45,942 nt of DNA from positions 1 to 45,942 of the IMG/VR virus record IMGVR_UViG_3300019093_000572; one strand, 5' to 3'. Below are positions 1-7,261 of the stretch, one piece after another; the first letter of the stretch is position 1, and each line of letters starts with the position of its first letter. This DNA comes from a virus. The notes under the pieces were generated by a model. The model was not told where the DNA came from. It searched no databases and was given only the letters and a program-made list of their open reading frames with translations. The translations under genes were made by a program, and so were the position numbers.

Positions 1-1
1 T

Positions 2-655
2 GGGGCCAACGTAGGCACACAGACCGACATGGAGAACCGCCTGGGCTTGCCAAGTCAATCAGCCACGGCCAACTATGCAGTTGTGGATCGGTTCAATACA
101 AACCCTGTGTTTAGATTTCGTGCCGACGATCGCAGAGATGCCAACAGAATTTATGGAGAGTGGCTGGCAGCCGCTGGCCTGCCCACAACTACTGAAGACT
201 ACGGATTCCAAGAGATCAGACCTCAACCTTCTCAAATTCCACGTGACTGGCGCATAGTGGATCGTGAGACTGACGAGACACTCAACACCGTACGTGGTGC
301 CAGTCAGGATCAGGCCCTGGCAGTGCGAGACGACACAGCCCGCAGACATGGTGTTGATCCCCGTCAACTGAGCCTGCAGGTGATATTCAATCCAGTTGCG
401 GCACAACAGGAAATTCCAGAAGTGCCTCTAGATATAGAGCAGAACTTTCCGCAGGCCAGTTCAGCACCGCCAGGCAATAGTTTTAGTGGACAGTGGCGAA
501 TTTTAGATAGTGACACCGGCCAGGAACTTTATAGATTCCGTGGCATAGGCAACAGTCAGACAGATGCCAACCGAATAGCTGCCACATGGTTGCAACAAAA
601 TGCTCCCGAGGGTTCGGACATGACACAGATAGAAGTAGTGCCGGTGATGATATGA
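2..655 (+). CDS. Repeat-containing hypothetical protein (5' partial)
   Basis: The frame is open to the left window edge (codons from base 2), so the true start probably lies outside; the first in-window ATG is at 29 and has no clear Shine-Dalgarno. The protein holds three copies of a unit of about 50-70 residues: an opening like WRIVDxxT or YAVVDRF, then a short basic FR or RG strand, an Ala/Arg-rich helix with Q and DA, and a closing strand like VxPV. Such units look like small alpha/beta domains in tandem. Acidic-Pro linkers separate them. The stop overlaps the next start as ATGA, so it leads a coupled phage-like operon. Function unknown; a virion or structure-associated role is only a guess. 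Confidence 0.7.
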   Translation, partial: GANVGTQTDMENRLGLPSQSATANYAVVDRFNTNPVFRFRADDRRDANRIYGEWLAAAGLPTTTEDYGFQEIRPQPSQIPRDWRIVDRETDETLNTVRGASQDQALAVRDDTARRHGVDPRQLSLQVIFNPVAAQQEIPEVPLDIEQNFPQASSAPPGNSFSGQWRILDSDTGQELYRFRGIGNSQTDANRIAATWLQQNAPEGSDMTQIEVVPVMI

Positions 656-873
656 AGATCGATGAAATAGTCACAGAAGCCCGGCGTAGACGCCGTATCC
701 GAGAGGCCGAACCCCTGATGCATCGTGGCTATCCTTGTACCAAGGATTGCTCAGGTCACTATGCCGGAGACCAATGGGCACAGAATCACGGCATCACAGA
801 TCCCAATCAGTGTCCTTATGGATCCAGTAACAGTTTCTGGGAAGGCTGTAAGAGTGAAGCGGAGGGCAGATGA
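652..873 (+). CDS. Small Cys-containing phage hypothetical protein
   Basis: 73 residues starting MKIDEIVTEARRRRR, a basic leader followed by a compact domain with three cysteines spaced around GHYAGDQWAQ and an SNSFWEGC ending. The start is fixed by the ATGA overlap with the upstream stop, and its own stop overlaps the next start the same way. Short proteins with a MKIDEI opening and this CSGHxAGxxWA block are, as I recall, common near structural or accessory genes of T4-like phages. The cysteines might bind a metal, but the spacing is not a classical zinc finger. Function unknown. Confidence 0.75.
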   Translation: MKIDEIVTEARRRRRIREAEPLMHRGYPCTKDCSGHYAGDQWAQNHGITDPNQCPYGSSNSFWEGCKSEAEGR

Positions 874-1226
874 AGTTTCCTGTAATCGAACTGGTAGATA
901 GATATACCATTGCAGTGGTCAAGCATCAAAAGACACAGGGTGCCAACCAAGCTGAACTGGACTTTTATACCGCACAGATGCGCGAGCTAGACATAGGCCT
1001 GATACAGTATGAGGTTGCTAGACTGATTCAATTACACGCCGACATCTGGGCCATGGAAGACGACTTCAAGAAATGTCGACTGGATGGTGTGGATCTGGCC
1101 GAAATAGGGCAACGTGCCTTGGACATACGTGATCTGAACAATTCAAGAGTCACCATCAAAAATCGCGTAGCACAACTGCTTGACGATCCAGTTCGTGAAA
1201 TCAAACAAAATCACGCCAGTGAATGA
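870..1226 (+). CDS. Helical hypothetical protein
   Basis: 118 residues, predicted almost wholly alpha-helical, rich in Asp, Glu, Leu and Arg, with no cysteine pair, signal peptide or membrane segment. The opening MKFPVIELVDRYTIAVVKHQKT and the following heptad-like stretch suggest a small coiled-coil helical bundle. Small helical proteins of this type with ELDFY and DLNNSR segments occur in large phages as I recall, without assigned function. Both ends are translationally coupled: start 870 overlaps the stop at 873, and the stop at 1226 overlaps the next start at 1223. Confidence 0.72.
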   Translation: MKFPVIELVDRYTIAVVKHQKTQGANQAELDFYTAQMRELDIGLIQYEVARLIQLHADIWAMEDDFKKCRLDGVDLAEIGQRALDIRDLNNSRVTIKNRVAQLLDDPVREIKQNHASE

Positions 1227-2218
1227 AATCTGTTAATACTCAGGAATATCATACTTATTTTTATACGCCGGATGAGGTAGACATATCCTGGAATCCATTT
1301 GGCTACATGGATTCTGATCCTTCTAAAATTGTCAGTTATTTAGACCGCGTAAAATTTCAAATTAGATCACCAAAAGATATTGTGGTACTCTGGGCCGGAG
1401 CAAACAGACTTCATCTACATGTTGACACTGTAAGAGCTATAGATAACTTTGCACAAGAAATTTTAAATCCTGTGGTTTTATTAAATGGAAACCAGTCTCA
1501 ACCAATTACTAGTACAAATTTTATCTATGCGGCCTTTCCTTATTTTGAATATGTTGCCGGAACTATCTGGAAACTAAGAACAAACATTCTTAACGTAAGA
1601 AACAGATCGTGTTTTATGGTAGGTACCAAAGACTATCCTAGCAGGAAATACCTTCTGAGTAAATTAGTGGAAACAGGATTAGACAAAGTATCCTATATTA
1701 GTTACAAACAGGCAGTAATTGCTCCATTATCGCCATACTGTTATACAGACCAGCAAATATTAGAAATTAGAAAAGTTGCAGATAGAATTGATAATTTATT
1801 ACCTTGGCCTACCTTAGACAACTCCGTAGAGTTCAACGAAATGCCTAGACATTTTATGTTGGACAGTTGTGTTAACATTGTAACAGATACATTCTTTGAA
1901 GGTGACATATTTGTCAGTGAAAAAGTATTCACAGCCATTGCACACGGTCAGATGTTTGTCATGTTGGCACCTGCAGGCACTTTAGCATATCTACGTAGTC
2001 GTGGTTATCAAACCTTTGGAACCCACATAGATGAAAGTTATGATACCATTACTGACAACTATGAAAGGTTGCTGGCAGTGGCCAAGGTCATCGAAACGTT
2101 GGCCAAGCAAGACATCAACCAACTATACCAACAGTGCCAACACATAGTTGAGTACAATTATCGGCATTTTTATAACAGTGACATAAATGCTGAATTTGTG
2201 GCTCTTTTACAACACTAA
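1223..2218 (+). CDS. Glycosyltransferase-like protein (GT10-like C-terminal domain), paralogue 1
   Basis: 331 residues. The C-terminal third (about residues 218-275) carries a motif shared with two other proteins here (23574-24674 and 29372-30502): VTDT, then SEKVFTAIAHG, then GYQTF and DESYD. The E-K pair followed by an Ala-Gly helix and a hydrophobic strand resembles the nucleotide-sugar-binding part of GT-B enzymes such as GT10 fucosyltransferases. The N-terminal two thirds match nothing I know. The gene is visibly more AT-rich than the genes before it, suggesting separate acquisition. A role in glycosylating virion, DNA or host surface is inference. The start overlaps the upstream stop (ATGA). 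This copy is divergent: SEK for TEK and no WW before DESYD. Confidence 0.62.
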   Translation: MKSVNTQEYHTYFYTPDEVDISWNPFGYMDSDPSKIVSYLDRVKFQIRSPKDIVVLWAGANRLHLHVDTVRAIDNFAQEILNPVVLLNGNQSQPITSTNFIYAAFPYFEYVAGTIWKLRTNILNVRNRSCFMVGTKDYPSRKYLLSKLVETGLDKVSYISYKQAVIAPLSPYCYTDQQILEIRKVADRIDNLLPWPTLDNSVEFNEMPRHFMLDSCVNIVTDTFFEGDIFVSEKVFTAIAHGQMFVMLAPAGTLAYLRSRGYQTFGTHIDESYDTITDNYERLLAVAKVIETLAKQDINQLYQQCQHIVEYNYRHFYNSDINAEFVALLQH

Positions 2219-2224
2219 AATGGG

Positions 2225-2253
2225 TTGACCAATATTCCTATTTGTGTTATACT
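2225..2253 (+). promoter_or_regulatory. Sigma70-type promoter
   Basis: TTGACC (2225-2230), a 17-base spacer and TATACT (2248-2253) lie just after the stop of the glycosyltransferase-like gene and 31 bases before the next ATG. Likely start of transcription for the gene at 2285. Confidence 0.7.
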
Positions 2254-2284
2254 TTAGGCATTGTTAAACAAAACGGAGTCCAAG

Positions 2285-2572
2285 ATGGAACGTCTTTCTG
2301 AAATTCAGCAAATCAATTCCGCAATCATGTTCGGTAATTTTACCAACACCGAACTGTCCAGCATTGTCAGTGCCGTGCAATTTGCCCGCACTCAACTGGG
2401 CAAGCAGAAAATACGCACTTTTGGCAAGGGCGACACTGTGAAATTTACCAGTACCAAACGCGGCGGAATCACTGTAACAGGTACTGTGACAAAAGTAGCT
2501 ATTAAGTATGTGACCGTAAAAGAGGGTTTGACCCTGTGGAAAGTGCCTGCTAACATGCTGGAAGCGGTGTAA
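2285..2572 (+). CDS. Small SH3/KOW-like phage protein
   Basis: 95 residues. The start at 2285 is chosen because GGAG sits 7 bases upstream; an in-frame TTG at 2261 would lie in the promoter leader. The N-terminal half is helical (LSEIQQINSAIMFG); the C-terminal half is a small beta-barrel-like stretch, FGKGDTVKFTSTKRGG then VTGTVTKVAIKYVTV and WKVPANML, with the Gly-Asp and GTVTKV turns typical of SH3/KOW folds that bind nucleic acid or ribosomes. I recall close relatives in T4-like cyanophages, uncharacterised. Monocistronic, between its own promoter and two hairpins. Confidence 0.78.
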   Translation: MERLSEIQQINSAIMFGNFTNTELSSIVSAVQFARTQLGKQKIRTFGKGDTVKFTSTKRGGITVTGTVTKVAIKYVTVKEGLTLWKVPANMLEAV

Positions 2573-2579
2573 TACTCAA

Positions 2580-2616
2580 GTATTACTTTTTGTAATACCC
2601 CGACGGATTGGCGGGG
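2580..2616 (+). terminator. Two adjacent hairpins, possible terminator
   Basis: A perfect 7-bp stem GTATTAC/GTAATAC with a TTTTT loop (2580-2598) is followed at once by a CCCCG/CGGGG stem with a 9-base loop (2598-2616). No U tract follows; the next promoter -35 box begins at 2618. It may stop transcription weakly or insulate the next promoter. Confidence 0.4.
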
Positions 2617-2617
2617 C

Positions 2618-2646
2618 TTGTCCATAATTCGGTTATTTGCTATAAT
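2618..2646 (+). promoter_or_regulatory. Sigma70-type promoter, repeated cassette copy 1
   Basis: TTGTCC (2618-2623), 17-base spacer beginning ATAATTC, and TATAAT (2641-2646). The same layout recurs at 2972, 15550 and 15867. The predicted start site coincides with the ATG at 2653. Confidence 0.8.
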
Positions 2647-2652
2647 ATAGAC

Positions 2653-2967
2653 ATGATGCAAAGAAAACGCCGCCAAGACACAAACCACGCTGTATATGCA
2701 CTGGTCAACACTGTGACCAATGAGTACTACATTGGTATTACCGTTTGCGGTAATAACCCCAAGCGAGCACTCAAAATTCGCTTCCAAAAACACGTTCGCC
2801 GTGCCGTTACAGAACGCAAAGATTGGGCTCTGTGCCGTAGCATACGCAATCACGGTGCTGAAGCATTTGTAGTACTTTTAGTTGACATTGTGCGTGGACG
2901 CAAACCTGCTCACGCTGTGGAACGTGAGATCATCAACGGTGCAAAACCTGCATTGAACAGCCATTAA
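2653..2967 (+). CDS. GIY-YIG nuclease domain protein
   Basis: 104 residues from the first of two adjacent ATGs (2653 and 2656). After a basic leader the protein has the GIY-YIG signature as VYALV...YYIGI, followed by a helix with Arg (KIRFQKHVRRAV), an acidic-tryptophan stretch and a late Glu in HAVEREIINGAKPALN, which fits the metal-binding Glu. GIY-YIG domains cut DNA in homing and repair enzymes; stand-alone short ones are common in large phages, often near genes they help to spread. There is no Shine-Dalgarno: the -10 box ends 6 bases before the ATG, so the mRNA is predicted to be leaderless. Activity is inferred from the motif only. Confidence 0.78.
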   Translation: MMQRKRRQDTNHAVYALVNTVTNEYYIGITVCGNNPKRALKIRFQKHVRRAVTERKDWALCRSIRNHGAEAFVVLLVDIVRGRKPAHAVEREIINGAKPALNSH

Positions 2968-2971
2968 ATGG

Positions 2972-3000
2972 TTGCTCATAATTCAGGAATTTGTTATAAT
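2972..3000 (+). promoter_or_regulatory. Sigma70-type promoter, repeated cassette copy 2
   Basis: TTGCTC (2972-2977), 17-base spacer starting ATAATTC, TATAAT (2995-3000), then a leader containing ATACAAAGCAAAAAGGAG that is shared with the copies at 15550 and 15867. Confidence 0.78.
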
Positions 3001-3030
3001 AATGGCATACAAAGCAAAAAGGAGTTCGTA

Positions 3031-3384
3031 ATGCAATCAGTAAACACCGTTCTCAATACCGCAGGCACTGGCTACTGGAGCAACGCCGCCCGAGCAGTTG
3101 GCATCGTTGGTGTAGACATTGGCTATGTGTCTGACTCCAAAGAATTTGGTGAGTTGTGTGTGTACTTCAACACCACTGATTGGAATGTTGATGTTGACGG
3201 TTTGATCTACACAGACAGTCAGTTTATGACAGAACTCAAAAACTTTTTGACAGCACAAGGTCTTGACAGCACCGACGTCAGTTATAGCGAACAGGGTATG
3301 CAAGGTGATGCCTATGTCAGCTGTGATGTCGGCGCCAAGTTCATTGCCACTTGGGAAGCCAAGTTTGGTGAGTTGGTAGTTTAA
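3031..3384 (+). CDS. Acidic hypothetical protein
   Basis: 117 residues. The start at 3031 is set by AAAAAGGAG nine bases upstream and by the cassette promoter. The product is small, acidic and soluble with alternating strands and helices (VGIVGVDIGYVSDSKEFGEL, VYFNTTDWNVDVDGLIYTD, FMTELKNFLTAQGL). Two cysteines, no signal or membrane segment. I do not recognise a family. Behind one of the repeated strong promoters, it is probably an early-expressed host-modulating or accessory protein, but that is inferred only from promoter type and size. Confidence 0.72.
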   Translation: MQSVNTVLNTAGTGYWSNAARAVGIVGVDIGYVSDSKEFGELCVYFNTTDWNVDVDGLIYTDSQFMTELKNFLTAQGLDSTDVSYSEQGMQGDAYVSCDVGAKFIATWEAKFGELVV

Positions 3385-3406
3385 TTAATCTTTTAAGGAA
3401 TTCAAA

Positions 3407-3676
3407 ATGAAAGCACTCAACGCATTAATCACAAAAGAAAATCAATGGTCTGGTATGTTCAATTCTAAGTTTGTGGCCTATGAAGTTGCCACGGCCGCTG
3501 GCCGTCGGCGAGTGGCCGAAATGATTGATGCCAAACTCAGCCCAGAGAATCTAACCTGTGATGGCGAACTGCCTCCTACTGAAGTCAATCGTCGCTATCG
3601 TGAATTAACTTCGGCCGCACGTGAGCTGATTCGTTTGGATCCCACAGTGTCTCAATTCATGTACGAATTTGCCTAA
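3407..3676 (+). CDS. Conserved small phage protein
   Basis: 89 residues, MKALNALITKENQWSGMFNSKFVAYEV..., mainly helical with a basic GRRRVAEMIDAKL segment and an SPENLTCDGELPP loop. An AAGGAATTC sequence precedes the ATG. I recall near-identical small proteins in T4-like and other large phages, always without function. It follows the previous gene by 22 bases and precedes a small membrane protein, so it is probably co-transcribed from the promoter at 2972. Confidence 0.8.
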   Translation: MKALNALITKENQWSGMFNSKFVAYEVATAAGRRRVAEMIDAKLSPENLTCDGELPPTEVNRRYRELTSAARELIRLDPTVSQFMYEFA

Positions 3677-3686
3677 GGAGATTGCA

Positions 3687-3878
3687 ATGTCACCTGATAC
3701 TAAAATTTTGCTGTGGATTTTGCTTATTGTTGCGGTTGTCATTGGCGGACCGCTGATAAGCATCTGGGCCTTGAACACTTTGTTTCCGGTGTTGGCCATT
3801 CCCTACACCTTGGAAACTTGGTTTGCGGCCATGGCATTGGCCGGCGTATTTAAAACTTCTATCACTAAAAAGGATTAA
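3687..3878 (+). CDS. Small two-helix membrane protein
   Basis: 63 residues with a long hydrophobic helix (about residues 8-30, ILLWILLIVAVVIGG) and a second hydrophobic stretch (about 34-58) separated by a Pro-containing loop, ending with a basic tail. The start at 3687 is preferred over an in-frame TTG at 3669 because AAGGAG lies 7 bases upstream of the ATG. Likely an inner-membrane protein; similar ones occur in T4-like phages as I recall. Function unknown. Confidence 0.75.
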   Translation: MSPDTKILLWILLIVAVVIGGPLISIWALNTLFPVLAIPYTLETWFAAMALAGVFKTSITKKD

Positions 3879-3880
3879 TC

Positions 3881-4357
3881 ATGGGAACACGCAGTCGAAT
3901 TGCAGTCATGCACGGTGAAGTCTGTAAATCAATCTATTGCCATTGGGACGGTTATCTTGAGCACAATGGTGCCATCCTACAGGAACACTATGACTCGGCC
4001 AAGGCCAACGAATTGGTTTCTTTGGGTGACATGAGTAGTCTGCGTTCTGATATTGGCACTCCGCATTCGTTCAGCCAGTTTGAATTGGAAGAAATAGATC
4101 GCGAAGACTTTGTGAGAGCAACAGAAAATATGTGTACCTTTTATGGTCGTGATCGTGGCGAGACTGATACCGAATACAAGGTGGCTCACACGTTTGCAGA
4201 GTTCTTGGACCAATGCGACAAATCGTGTGCAGAGTATTACTACGTTATGAAAAACGATACCTGGTATGTGGGCACCACCTACGACGTGGGTCATCCGTTG
4301 AGCAAGATATTGGTACCTTTGGCAGAGGCTTTGACCACTGTTGAAGAAACGGCATAA
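3881..4357 (+). CDS. Conserved phage protein of unknown function (MGTRSRI family)
   Basis: 158 residues opening MGTRSRIAVMHGE, then SIYCHWDGYLEHNG, a middle FYGRDRGET block and a C-terminal YYYVMKNDTWYVG strand pair. This order is, from memory, a very widespread uncharacterised protein of large phages and some bacteria, with Cys, His, Trp and Asp conserved in YCHWDGY, hinting at a binding or catalytic pocket. Starts 2 bases after the upstream stop, so it is coupled to it. No membrane segments. Function unknown. Confidence 0.82.
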   Translation: MGTRSRIAVMHGEVCKSIYCHWDGYLEHNGAILQEHYDSAKANELVSLGDMSSLRSDIGTPHSFSQFELEEIDREDFVRATENMCTFYGRDRGETDTEYKVAHTFAEFLDQCDKSCAEYYYVMKNDTWYVGTTYDVGHPLSKILVPLAEALTTVEETA

Positions 4358-4376
4358 TTTATTCAGGAGACCAAAA

Positions 4377-4511
4377 ATGGGTTACATCATAGCATTTATT
4401 CTAGGTATTGTGGTTTCTACCATTGGATTTTCGGGCGTGGCTCAGGTGGCTGATCGTGGGGTCAACCTGATCAAGCACGAAGCTCGCACACTTCCATCAG
4501 ATCGGAACTGA
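4377..4511 (+). CDS. Tiny single-pass membrane protein
   Basis: 44 residues: MGYIIAFILGIVVSTIGFSG forms one hydrophobic helix, followed by a short polar tail (VADRGVNLIKHEARTLPS). CAGGAGA lies 8 bases before the ATG. Similar tiny proteins with a VVSTIGFSG helix occur in T4-like cyanophages as I recall. It is the last gene of the 3031-4511 run and is followed by the palindrome region. Function unknown. Confidence 0.7.
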   Translation: MGYIIAFILGIVVSTIGFSGVAQVADRGVNLIKHEARTLPSDRN

Positions 4512-4521
4512 AGATTTTGGT

Positions 4522-4572
4522 CGTAACCTATAGGTTACGTTTAAATGGATATACAATAACCTATAGGTTACG
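4522..4572 (+). promoter_or_regulatory. Paired palindromic operator-like sites
   Basis: A perfect 18-bp palindrome CGTAACCTATAGGTTACG (4522-4539) and a second copy of its core, TAACCTATAGGTTA (4557-4570), have centres 33 bp apart, about three helical turns. Both are flanked by copies of AAGATTTTGGT (4511-4521 and 4580-4590). The pair lies about 45-90 bp upstream of the promoter at 4613. The arrangement fits cooperative binding by a dimeric regulator. Confidence 0.65.
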
Positions 4573-4612
4573 AAACAGCAAGATTTTGGTTAAACTGCCT
4601 ACCAAAAAGAGG

Positions 4613-4641
4613 TTGACTCTAAATCAAAAAGGCAGTATAAT
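4613..4641 (+). promoter_or_regulatory. Sigma70-type promoter
   Basis: TTGACT (4613-4618), 17-base spacer, TATAAT (4636-4641). It gives a leader of about 50 bases before the ATG at 4701. Palindromes lie upstream. Confidence 0.78.
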
Positions 4642-4700
4642 AGATACAACTGGTAAGGTGCCAGTGTGTTTTTCAATTTTAACTTTTCAAGGAAAATAGT

Positions 4701-5036
4701 ATGTCTAAAACTTTTGCAGTTGGTGGTGTTAGTAAATCTAAAGGTGGTTACAAGGTTCGTTTTGCAACCGATATGACTCGTGTCAAGATCTTGGCCAAGA
4801 CTGACACTGATGTGCAGTTGATGGAATTGCCACGTGCAATGACCAAGCCTGAGTTGGTTACCCATCTCAAGACCACAGATCTGTATGCCAATGCAGATTA
4901 CCGTGCTGCCATTGATGCCGCAGACGACAAGTATAACAGTGACGTAAAGGTCTCTAGTGCCAAGGTCAAGGCTACCAAGCCCAGCATTGAGGCTATCAAG
5001 GCTCGTGCTACAACCAAACAAGCCGTTGCTGAGTAA
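4701..5036 (+). CDS. Conserved phage protein, highly regulated single gene
   Basis: 111 residues: a short N-terminal strand-rich part (MSKTFAVGGVSKSKGGYKVRFATDMTRVKILAKTD) and a helical, Lys/Ala-rich C-terminal half (AIKARATTKQ). No cysteines or membrane segment. AAGGAAAA lies 7 bases upstream. I recall proteins starting with a VGGVSKxKGxYKVRFAxDMTR motif in T4-like cyanophages; function unknown. The gene stands alone between a consensus promoter with a palindrome pair upstream and a strong terminator, so it is expressed separately and probably at a high, controlled level. The Lys-rich tail could bind nucleic acid. Confidence 0.8.
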   Translation: MSKTFAVGGVSKSKGGYKVRFATDMTRVKILAKTDTDVQLMELPRAMTKPELVTHLKTTDLYANADYRAAIDAADDKYNSDVKVSSAKVKATKPSIEAIKARATTKQAVAE

Positions 5037-5052
5037 TTGTAACTGACGCCAC

Positions 5053-5079
5053 AAAGCCTGCTTCGGCAGGCTTTTTTTT
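5053..5079 (+). terminator. Intrinsic terminator
   Basis: Stem AAAGCCTGC/GCAGGCTTT with a TTCG tetraloop, then a run of T. Closes the 4701 gene. The core stem is shared with the terminator at 9504. Confidence 0.93.
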
Positions 5080-5114
5080 GATTGAAAAATTTACAATAAA
5101 TATATTATCCCATT

Positions 5115-7040
5115 ATGTACAAAGTAAGTTTCGTCAATCCAAACTTTCAGCAAGGCCCCATAGAATACAATTCTTACTATATTCCATACAGTATAGGGGT
5201 CATATGGGCCTACGTGCAGAAATTTGCACACTTGCGACATTTTGAATTAGACCGTATGATTTGGCGCAGAGAGCCAATCCAGGAAACTGCCCAACGTCTT
5301 GCACAAAGCAACATTGTAGGATTCAGTAACTATATCTGGAATGCCAATTACAACTACAAATTGGCACGAACAGTCAAGGCCATCAATCCCAACTGCCTGA
5401 TCATATTTGGTGGACCACAAGTGGAAGTGGCACGAGCAGATCTGTTTGAACGTCATCCTTACATGGATCTGGCCATCAAGCAAGAAGGTGAAAGAACATT
5501 CCGAAGAATACTGGAACAGTTTGAAACCCAGGATTTTGCGGCCATACCGGGTATGCTGATCAATCGTCAAGGGCAGGCTGTTGATACTGGCAAACCTGAA
5601 CGCATCGATGAACTGGATGAAATACCCAGCCCTTACCTAACAGGTGTGTTTGATCAACTGTTCGTAGACCATCCTGACGTAGAATGGAATGCCACCATTG
5701 AAAGCAATCGTGGTTGTCCTTATGCCTGTACCTTTTGTGATTGGGGCGGCCTGACCTACAGCAAGGTCAAGAAGTTTGAAATACAACGAGTGCTGGATGA
5801 ACTGGAATGGGTGGGTCAACATCGTTGTGGATGGATCACTCTATGTGATGCCAACTTTGGAATCTTTCCCGAACGTGATGAACTGATTGCCAACAAGCTG
5901 TTGGAGATACAACGCAAATACAATGCGCCCACACATTTTGTGATCACCTGGGCCAAGAATCAAAACAGAGAAGTTGTCAAGTTGGCCAAGAAGTTTGCTG
6001 AGAGTGATTCGGGATATGGCTTCACTCTCAGCTTTCAGAGCTTTGACGAGCAGACCCTGGTCAACATCAAACGCAAGAATCTTGTGAGCGAAAAGGCCTC
6101 TGAGATATTCAACTACTTCAACGAACACGGTGTCCCGGTCTACAGCGAACTGATCTTGGGCCTGCCTGGAGAAACACTACAGACCTGGAGAGAAAATTTC
6201 TGGACCTTGTTCAGATTAGGCAATCACAACAACATCACAATCTATCAGTGTCAGGTTCTAGAGAACACTGAGATGAATCATGTGCAAAGAGAAATCTACG
6301 ACATCAAAACTGTGAACGTGGAAGACTATTTCTTGAACAACACCATCGAAGCACACGATCCTGAAGTGCGAGAAGGCATAGACGTCATAGCCAGCACAGT
6401 AGATTTGCCAATGGACGACATGATAGAAGCACAGATCTTTACCTGGTTCATCAACACCTTCCATATTAATGGACTGACCGACACCATCAGTAGATTTTTA
6501 CAAAAATATCGGGCAGTTGATTATCGCGAGTTCTACGAAAAGTTTGAACAGTTTGTCAGCAAGGACCCTTGGTTCCAGACACAGCGACAAGAAATACACG
6601 ACTACTATTACCGCTGGTTCACTCCCGATCCCAACAATCAAAAGTTTGACAGTAGAACAGTGTTTGCCCTGTATCTCACAACCATAGACATACACAAGAA
6701 CGATCGTTATTCACACGTTTGGAATCTGATCAGGACTTTCTGTGAACAGGAGTTTGCGTTGGATCCTGTGTTGTTCCAAGACCTCATGCAGGTACAGGAA
6801 TACTCGGTAATCAACTACAATCGCTTGGATCAGTATCCAATGACCATCAAGACTCAACACAATATACTGGGTTATATCAATGCCGATCAGGCACTGAATC
6901 AACCACGAGAGTATCGTGTGCAATTCAACAAGAATCATCCCGAAGCTGAGTCTGTGAGCATAACCACTTTCTGTGAGAAGATCTGGTATGCTCGACGCAA
7001 GAACTATGGTAAAACTTCCTTGCATGAAATGTTGACCTAA
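5115..7040 (+). CDS. Radical SAM enzyme with B12-binding-like N-terminal domain
   Basis: 641 residues. The N-terminal 180 residues resemble a cobalamin-binding Rossmann fold (VSFVNPNFQQGP..., IVGFSNYIWN, IIFGGPQVE), followed by a radical SAM core with C201, C205 and C208 in RGCPYACTFCDWGG, which ligate a 4Fe-4S cluster that cleaves S-adenosylmethionine. Further core motifs include DANFG and ELILGLPGET. The C-terminal 200 residues are specific to this family. Whether B12 is bound is uncertain: no clear DxHxxG is visible. I recall homologues in cyanophages and pelagiphages, substrate unknown; methyl or sulfur transfer on nucleotide, peptide or lipid is possible. Stands alone after a terminator, with a poor Shine-Dalgarno. 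Confidence 0.85.
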   Translation: MYKVSFVNPNFQQGPIEYNSYYIPYSIGVIWAYVQKFAHLRHFELDRMIWRREPIQETAQRLAQSNIVGFSNYIWNANYNYKLARTVKAINPNCLIIFGGPQVEVARADLFERHPYMDLAIKQEGERTFRRILEQFETQDFAAIPGMLINRQGQAVDTGKPERIDELDEIPSPYLTGVFDQLFVDHPDVEWNATIESNRGCPYACTFCDWGGLTYSKVKKFEIQRVLDELEWVGQHRCGWITLCDANFGIFPERDELIANKLLEIQRKYNAPTHFVITWAKNQNREVVKLAKKFAESDSGYGFTLSFQSFDEQTLVNIKRKNLVSEKASEIFNYFNEHGVPVYSELILGLPGETLQTWRENFWTLFRLGNHNNITIYQCQVLENTEMNHVQREIYDIKTVNVEDYFLNNTIEAHDPEVREGIDVIASTVDLPMDDMIEAQIFTWFINTFHINGLTDTISRFLQKYRAVDYREFYEKFEQFVSKDPWFQTQRQEIHDYYYRWFTPDPNNQKFDSRTVFALYLTTIDIHKNDRYSHVWNLIRTFCEQEFALDPVLFQDLMQVQEYSVINYNRLDQYPMTIKTQHNILGYINADQALNQPREYRVQFNKNHPEAESVSITTFCEKIWYARRKNYGKTSLHEMLT

Positions 7041-7080
7041 TATTGGGTCAAAACATTAAATATGTACACAAGGAGAAAAA

Positions 7081-7260
7081 ATGTTTCAACCTTTGGTATG
7101 GGTACTGTCATTCAGCGTCTTAGGACCAGTGCCTGAGAGTGGCGAACAGGCCAAGTTCAAAACCCAACAAGAGTGTCAGGCGGCTCTGGTTCAAAAACGC
7201 GAAGAATTTAGATCTCAAAACAAACGCATTGTGGGCACCTGTAATCTGACCACCAAATAA
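7081..7260 (+). CDS. Small hypothetical protein with paired cysteines
   Basis: 59 residues, MFQPLVWVLSFSVLGPVPESGEQ then a QQECQAAL helix and a closing GTCNL. The hydrophobic start may be a short signal or membrane anchor; the two cysteines could form a disulfide in the periplasm. ACAAGGAG lies 6 bases upstream. It resembles in layout the 58-residue protein at 40600-40776, with an MFxxV start, a QC helix and a late Cys. It converges with the desaturase gene, with only one base between the stops. Function unknown. Confidence 0.65.
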   Translation: MFQPLVWVLSFSVLGPVPESGEQAKFKTQQECQAALVQKREEFRSQNKRIVGTCNLTTK

Positions 7261-7261
7261 C

